DNA from: Aeromicrobium tamlense
Lineage (GTDB): Bacteria; Actinomycetota; Actinomycetes; Propionibacteriales; Nocardioidaceae
Direction of reading: 5' to 3'
Length of the DNA: 64,000 nucleotides
NCBI RefSeq assembly: GCF_013408555.1
Contig: NZ_JACBZN010000001.1
Location: forward strand, 310,001-374,000
How positions within the stretch are numbered: position 1 is the first letter of the stretch; the number at the start of each line of letters is the position of its first letter. Shown here in pieces: positions 61,723-64,000 of the stretch. The position numbers were made by a program, and so were the translations under genes. The notes below the pieces were generated by a model that was not told the origin of the DNA, made no database searches, and saw only the letters and a list, made by a program, of their open reading frames with translations.

Positions 61723-62642
61723 CGTCCGCTGCCCTCGGGGAAGCCGTCCCACCACTCGGCGCGGCGCTGCCACGTGGCCAGCCACTTCGCGCCCCTGCCG
61801 GTGAGGCGGGCGCCGAGTGCGCGCAGGCCGACGCCGGCGCGCAGCAGCCAGACACCCAGCGGCCCCAGGCGCCCGTGATGCGTACGGGCGTAGGTGATCT
61901 TGCCGGCCAGCAGCAGCGGCTTGCTGCCGGCAGTGCCGGGGGAGGACGTGCCGATCGCGTGGACGACCTCGACCGCGGGGTCGATGACGGGACGCGCGCC
62001 GAGGGCTCGCGCCCGGGCGCTGAGGTCGGCGTCCTCACCGTAGACGAAGTAGCGCTCGTCGAAGCCGCCGAGCCGGTTCCACAGCCGGCGCTCCACCAGC
62101 AGCAGGCAGCCGGTGATCATGCCGACCTCGCGTACCGAGTCGCGCTGCCAGCCGCCGATGGCCTCGGGGTCGAACACGCGTGAGTGACGGAAGACGGTGG
62201 ACAGGCCCGAGGCGAAGCAGAACGTGCTCCACAGGCTCGGCAGGCCCCAGCACGAGGAAGGCTCGAGCTCGCCCTCGGTGGTCAGGGTGCGGCCGCCGTA
62301 CATGCCGTGACCGGGGTGGCGGTGCGCGAACCCGACCAGCTCGGCGAGCGAGCCGGGCCGCGCCTCCATGTCCGGGTTGAGCAGCAGCACCCACGGCGCG
62401 GAGCCGGCCGCGGCACCTTGGTTGACCGCGCGGGCGAAGCCCGCGTTGACGTCGTTGTGCAGCAGCCGCGCGTGGGGCGCGTGGCGCGCCACGACCGTCG
62501 CGCTGTCGTCGGCCGAGGCGTTGTCGACCACGACGAGCTCGGCCTCGAGGTCGCCGAGCGCGGCGGGCAGCGAGTCGAGGCAGCGACCCACCCAGTCGGC
62601 GCTGTTGTACGTGACGATGACGATCGTGACGTCCGCAGTCAT
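61719..62642 (-). CDS. Glycosyltransferase family 2, rhamnosyltransferase-like
   Basis: 307 residues. VTIVIVTYNSADWVGRCLDSLPAAL, LVVVDNASADDSATVVA, NAGFARAVNQGAAAGSAPWVLLLNPDME and MITGCLLLVERRLWNRLGGFDERYFVYGEDADLSARA are the typical blocks of dTDP-rhamnosyl transferases of the WbbL type. The donor sugar is still a guess. ATG 62642 overlaps the acyltransferase stop by ATGA. Confidence 0.86.
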   Translation of the reverse strand: MTADVTIVIVTYNSADWVGRCLDSLPAALGDLEAELVVVDNASADDSATVVARHAPHARLLHNDVNAGFARAVNQGAAAGSAPWVLLLNPDMEARPGSLAELVGFAHRHPGHGMYGGRTLTTEGELEPSSCWGLPSLWSTFCFASGLSTVFRHSRVFDPEAIGGWQRDSVREVGMITGCLLLVERRLWNRLGGFDERYFVYGEDADLSARARALGARPVIDPAVEVVHAIGTSSPGTAGSKPLLLAGKITYARTHHGRLGPLGVWLLRAGVGLRALGARLTGRGAKWLATWQRRAEWWDGFPEGSGR

Positions 62643-63175
62643 GAGGACGCACCGCGGCGCCGGACGACGGTGGCGGGCACGCCGGCGGCCACCGAGTCGG
62701 GCGGGAGATCGCGGGTGACGACGGCACCGGCGGCGACGATCGTGCCGTCGCCGATCGTGACGCCGGGCAGCACCACGACGCGGGTGCCCAGCCAGGTGTT
62801 CGCGCCGATCACGACGTCGGCCTCGCGCTTGGGCAGGTCCATCACGGGACCGGGGCCGGCGTCGAAGTCGTAGTTCGAGGCGGTGATGAACACGTCGGGC
62901 CCGAGCAGCGCGTGGTCGCCGAGCGTGATGCTGCCGCTCGCGTCGCCCGCCCACAGGCAGCTGCCCTGGCCGATGTGGGAGCCGGCGCCGATCGTGACCC
63001 GGCTGCCGTTGCGCACCGAGACCGTGGGGGAGAGGCGCACGCCCGTGCCGATCGTGGCGTCGTCCAGCTCGGCCCCGTCGTAGCCGGCGAAGTTCGCCAG
63101 GCGCGCCCAGCGTCGCCACGTGCGGGGCCGCAGGACGCGGCGGGCCGCGCTCGAAGCCTGTCGACCGTCGCTCAT
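62639..63175 (-). CDS. Hexapeptide-repeat acyltransferase (WcaF-like)
   Basis: 178 residues. After a basic helical N-terminus (ARRVLRPRTWRRWARLANFAGYDG) a left-handed beta-helix follows: ATIGTGVRLSPTVSVRNGSRVTIGAGSHIGQGSCLWAG, the catalytic-loop region SNYDFDAGPG, then VVIGANTWLGTRVVVLPGVTIGDGTIVAAGAVVTRDL. It probably O-acetylates a sugar in the surface polymer. It is the first gene of the four-gene minus-strand unit. Confidence 0.83.
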   Translation of the reverse strand: MSDGRQASSAARRVLRPRTWRRWARLANFAGYDGAELDDATIGTGVRLSPTVSVRNGSRVTIGAGSHIGQGSCLWAGDASGSITLGDHALLGPDVFITASNYDFDAGPGPVMDLPKREADVVIGANTWLGTRVVVLPGVTIGDGTIVAAGAVVTRDLPPDSVAAGVPATVVRRRGASS

Positions 63176-63251
63176 GAATCGGTCCTCTCGACGTCGTCCA
63201 CGCACGGTGGCCGGTCTGGCGGATTCGCCCACTGGGAGCAGTGCTGCGCAG

Positions 63252-63260
63252 TACAGTGTA
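63252..63260. promoter_or_regulatory. Possible overlapping divergent -10 boxes
   Basis: TACAGTGTA reads TACAGT on the plus strand (63252-63257) and TACACT on the minus strand (63260-63255). It lies in the 177-bp gap between the acyltransferase gene and the flippase gene and could serve both. No clear -35 boxes. Confidence 0.3.
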
Positions 63261-63352
63261 AAGCGGTCGGCCGGTGCCTTTCGGCGGTTTGCGGCAGACG
63301 CCCGGGACTCGTGCTGCGGCCTCCCCGGCGTGCGACCCACGAGGGTGATGGG

Positions 63353-64000
63353 GTGAGCATGAGCGACGACACGGGCCTCGCACGCCACACCTCGATCAGC
63401 GTGCTGTGGATGACCGCTCAGCGCTGGGTGACGCGCCTCGGCGGCTTCCTGACGATCATCATCCTGACGCGGATCCTGTCCCCGGAGGACTTCGGCGTCG
63501 CGGCCACGGCCACCACGCTGCTGCCGCTGATCTACGTGCTCGCCGACGCGGGCTTCTCGGCGTACCTGGTCCAGGCCGACGACGTCGACGAGCGCACCCT
63601 CGCCACGGCGTTCTGGTTCTCGCTCGGCTCGGGCCTGCTGCTGGCCGGTGCGATCGCCGTGGCGGCCCCGTTCATCGGCTCGGCCCTCGGCGTGCCCGAG
63701 GCCGCGCCGCTGCTGCAGGTCATGGGCCTGTCCGTGCTGGCCGTCGCCCTCGGCTCGGTCCCGGTGGCCCTGCTGCGCCGGGCGATGGAGTTCCGCAAGC
63801 TCGCGCTCCTCGAGGCCAACGCCGCCATCATCGCCCAGGTCGTCGCGATCGCGGTCGCGCTCACCGGCGGCGGCGCCTGGGCGCTCGTCCTGCAGGTCCT
63901 GTGCGGCCAGCTGATCGTGCTCGTCTCGGTGTGGATCGTCGCGCGCTGGCGGCCGCACCCCGGCTTCTCCTTCGCGCGCTTCAAGGTCATGGTCGACTTC
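63353..64000 (+). CDS. Polysaccharide flippase (Wzx/MATE-like), 3' end outside window
   Basis: 216 residues visible; the frame is open at the window end. It starts with a short polar segment (SMSDDTGLARHTSISVLWM) followed by helices typical of oligosaccharide flippases: LGGFLTIIILTRILSPEDFGVAATATTLLPLIYVLADAGFSAYLVQ, then LLLAGAIAVAAPFIGSAL and VMGLSVLAVALGSVPVALLRRAMEFRKLALLEANAAIIAQVVAIAVALTGGGAWALVLQ. The R-x-L-S/T-PEDFG motif is characteristic. It would move lipid-linked repeat units across the membrane. GTG 63353 has GAGGG 7 nt upstream; ATG 63359 is an alternative. Confidence 0.85.
   Translation, partial: MSMSDDTGLARHTSISVLWMTAQRWVTRLGGFLTIIILTRILSPEDFGVAATATTLLPLIYVLADAGFSAYLVQADDVDERTLATAFWFSLGSGLLLAGAIAVAAPFIGSALGVPEAAPLLQVMGLSVLAVALGSVPVALLRRAMEFRKLALLEANAAIIAQVVAIAVALTGGGAWALVLQVLCGQLIVLVSVWIVARWRPHPGFSFARFKVMVDF

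Overview
This is a chromosomal window from a high-GC actinobacterium. The evidence is extreme G/C third positions, frequent GTG starts, a histidine-tailed GroEL1, an F420-dependent glucose-6-phosphate dehydrogenase, an RpfB-type resuscitation factor, the Glp-GlpR division pair and a Pmt protein mannosyltransferase. Gene order (tsaD, groES-groEL1, guaB-guaB3-cholesterol-oxidase-like; pmt/rsmI; metG-tatD-rpfB-ksgA-ispE-ABC-F; glmU-prs-rplY-pth) matches conserved actinobacterial neighbourhoods. A Propionibacteriales genus such as Nocardioides or Aeromicrobium is my best guess, by inference only. I see no phage, insertion sequence, CRISPR array or rRNA; there are two tRNA genes.

Layout. 0-8 kb: partial DUF5709 gene, plsC, tsaD, a 5-oxoprolinase operon (pxpA-pxpB-pxpC) and CIRCE-controlled groES-groEL1. 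8-19 kb: small DUF6907 gene, XRE regulator, an AurF-like diiron oxygenase with an FprB-like reductase, guaB/guaB3 with a nitrilase-family hydrolase and an acetyltransferase, then a semialdehyde dehydrogenase and GMC oxidoreductase. 18.8-24 kb: formyl-THF cyclo-ligase diverging from UDP-glucose pyrophosphorylase-glp-rimJ-glpR, then tRNA-Ala. 24-35 kb: secreted protein, two CrcB subunits, LLM oxidoreductase, sigma factor with DUF4349 protein, pmt, rsmI, fgd and a YhgE/Pip membrane protein with a degenerate ATPase. 35-43 kb: metG to ABC-F. 43-49 kb: MarR, tRNA-Gln, thioesterase, glmU, prs, membrane protein, rplY, pth and a secreted protein. 49.5-64 kb: an accessory-looking surface-polysaccharide locus with a giant secreted deacetylase-like protein, a nucleotide-sugar modification cassette, four family-2 glycosyltransferases, two left-handed beta-helix acyltransferases, a beta-helix surface protein, a lipase and a flippase cut by the window edge.

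The most unusual points are at the nucleotide level. An 83-bp tandem duplication between pxpB and pxpC forms a chain of ATGA-coupled mini-ORFs. A family of 71-bp palindromes supplies the last codons and stop of two unrelated genes and also forms a four-copy array. Two distant operons share a TGTNACA-N7-TGTNACA operator. About twenty genes carry a -10 hexamer 6-7 nt before the start codon, implying leaderless mRNAs, and one divergent pair overlaps its two -10 boxes within an 18-bp gap. At the protein level, the polysaccharide locus with its FAD oxidoreductase/acyltransferase/aminotransferase cassette is the best candidate for new biochemistry.
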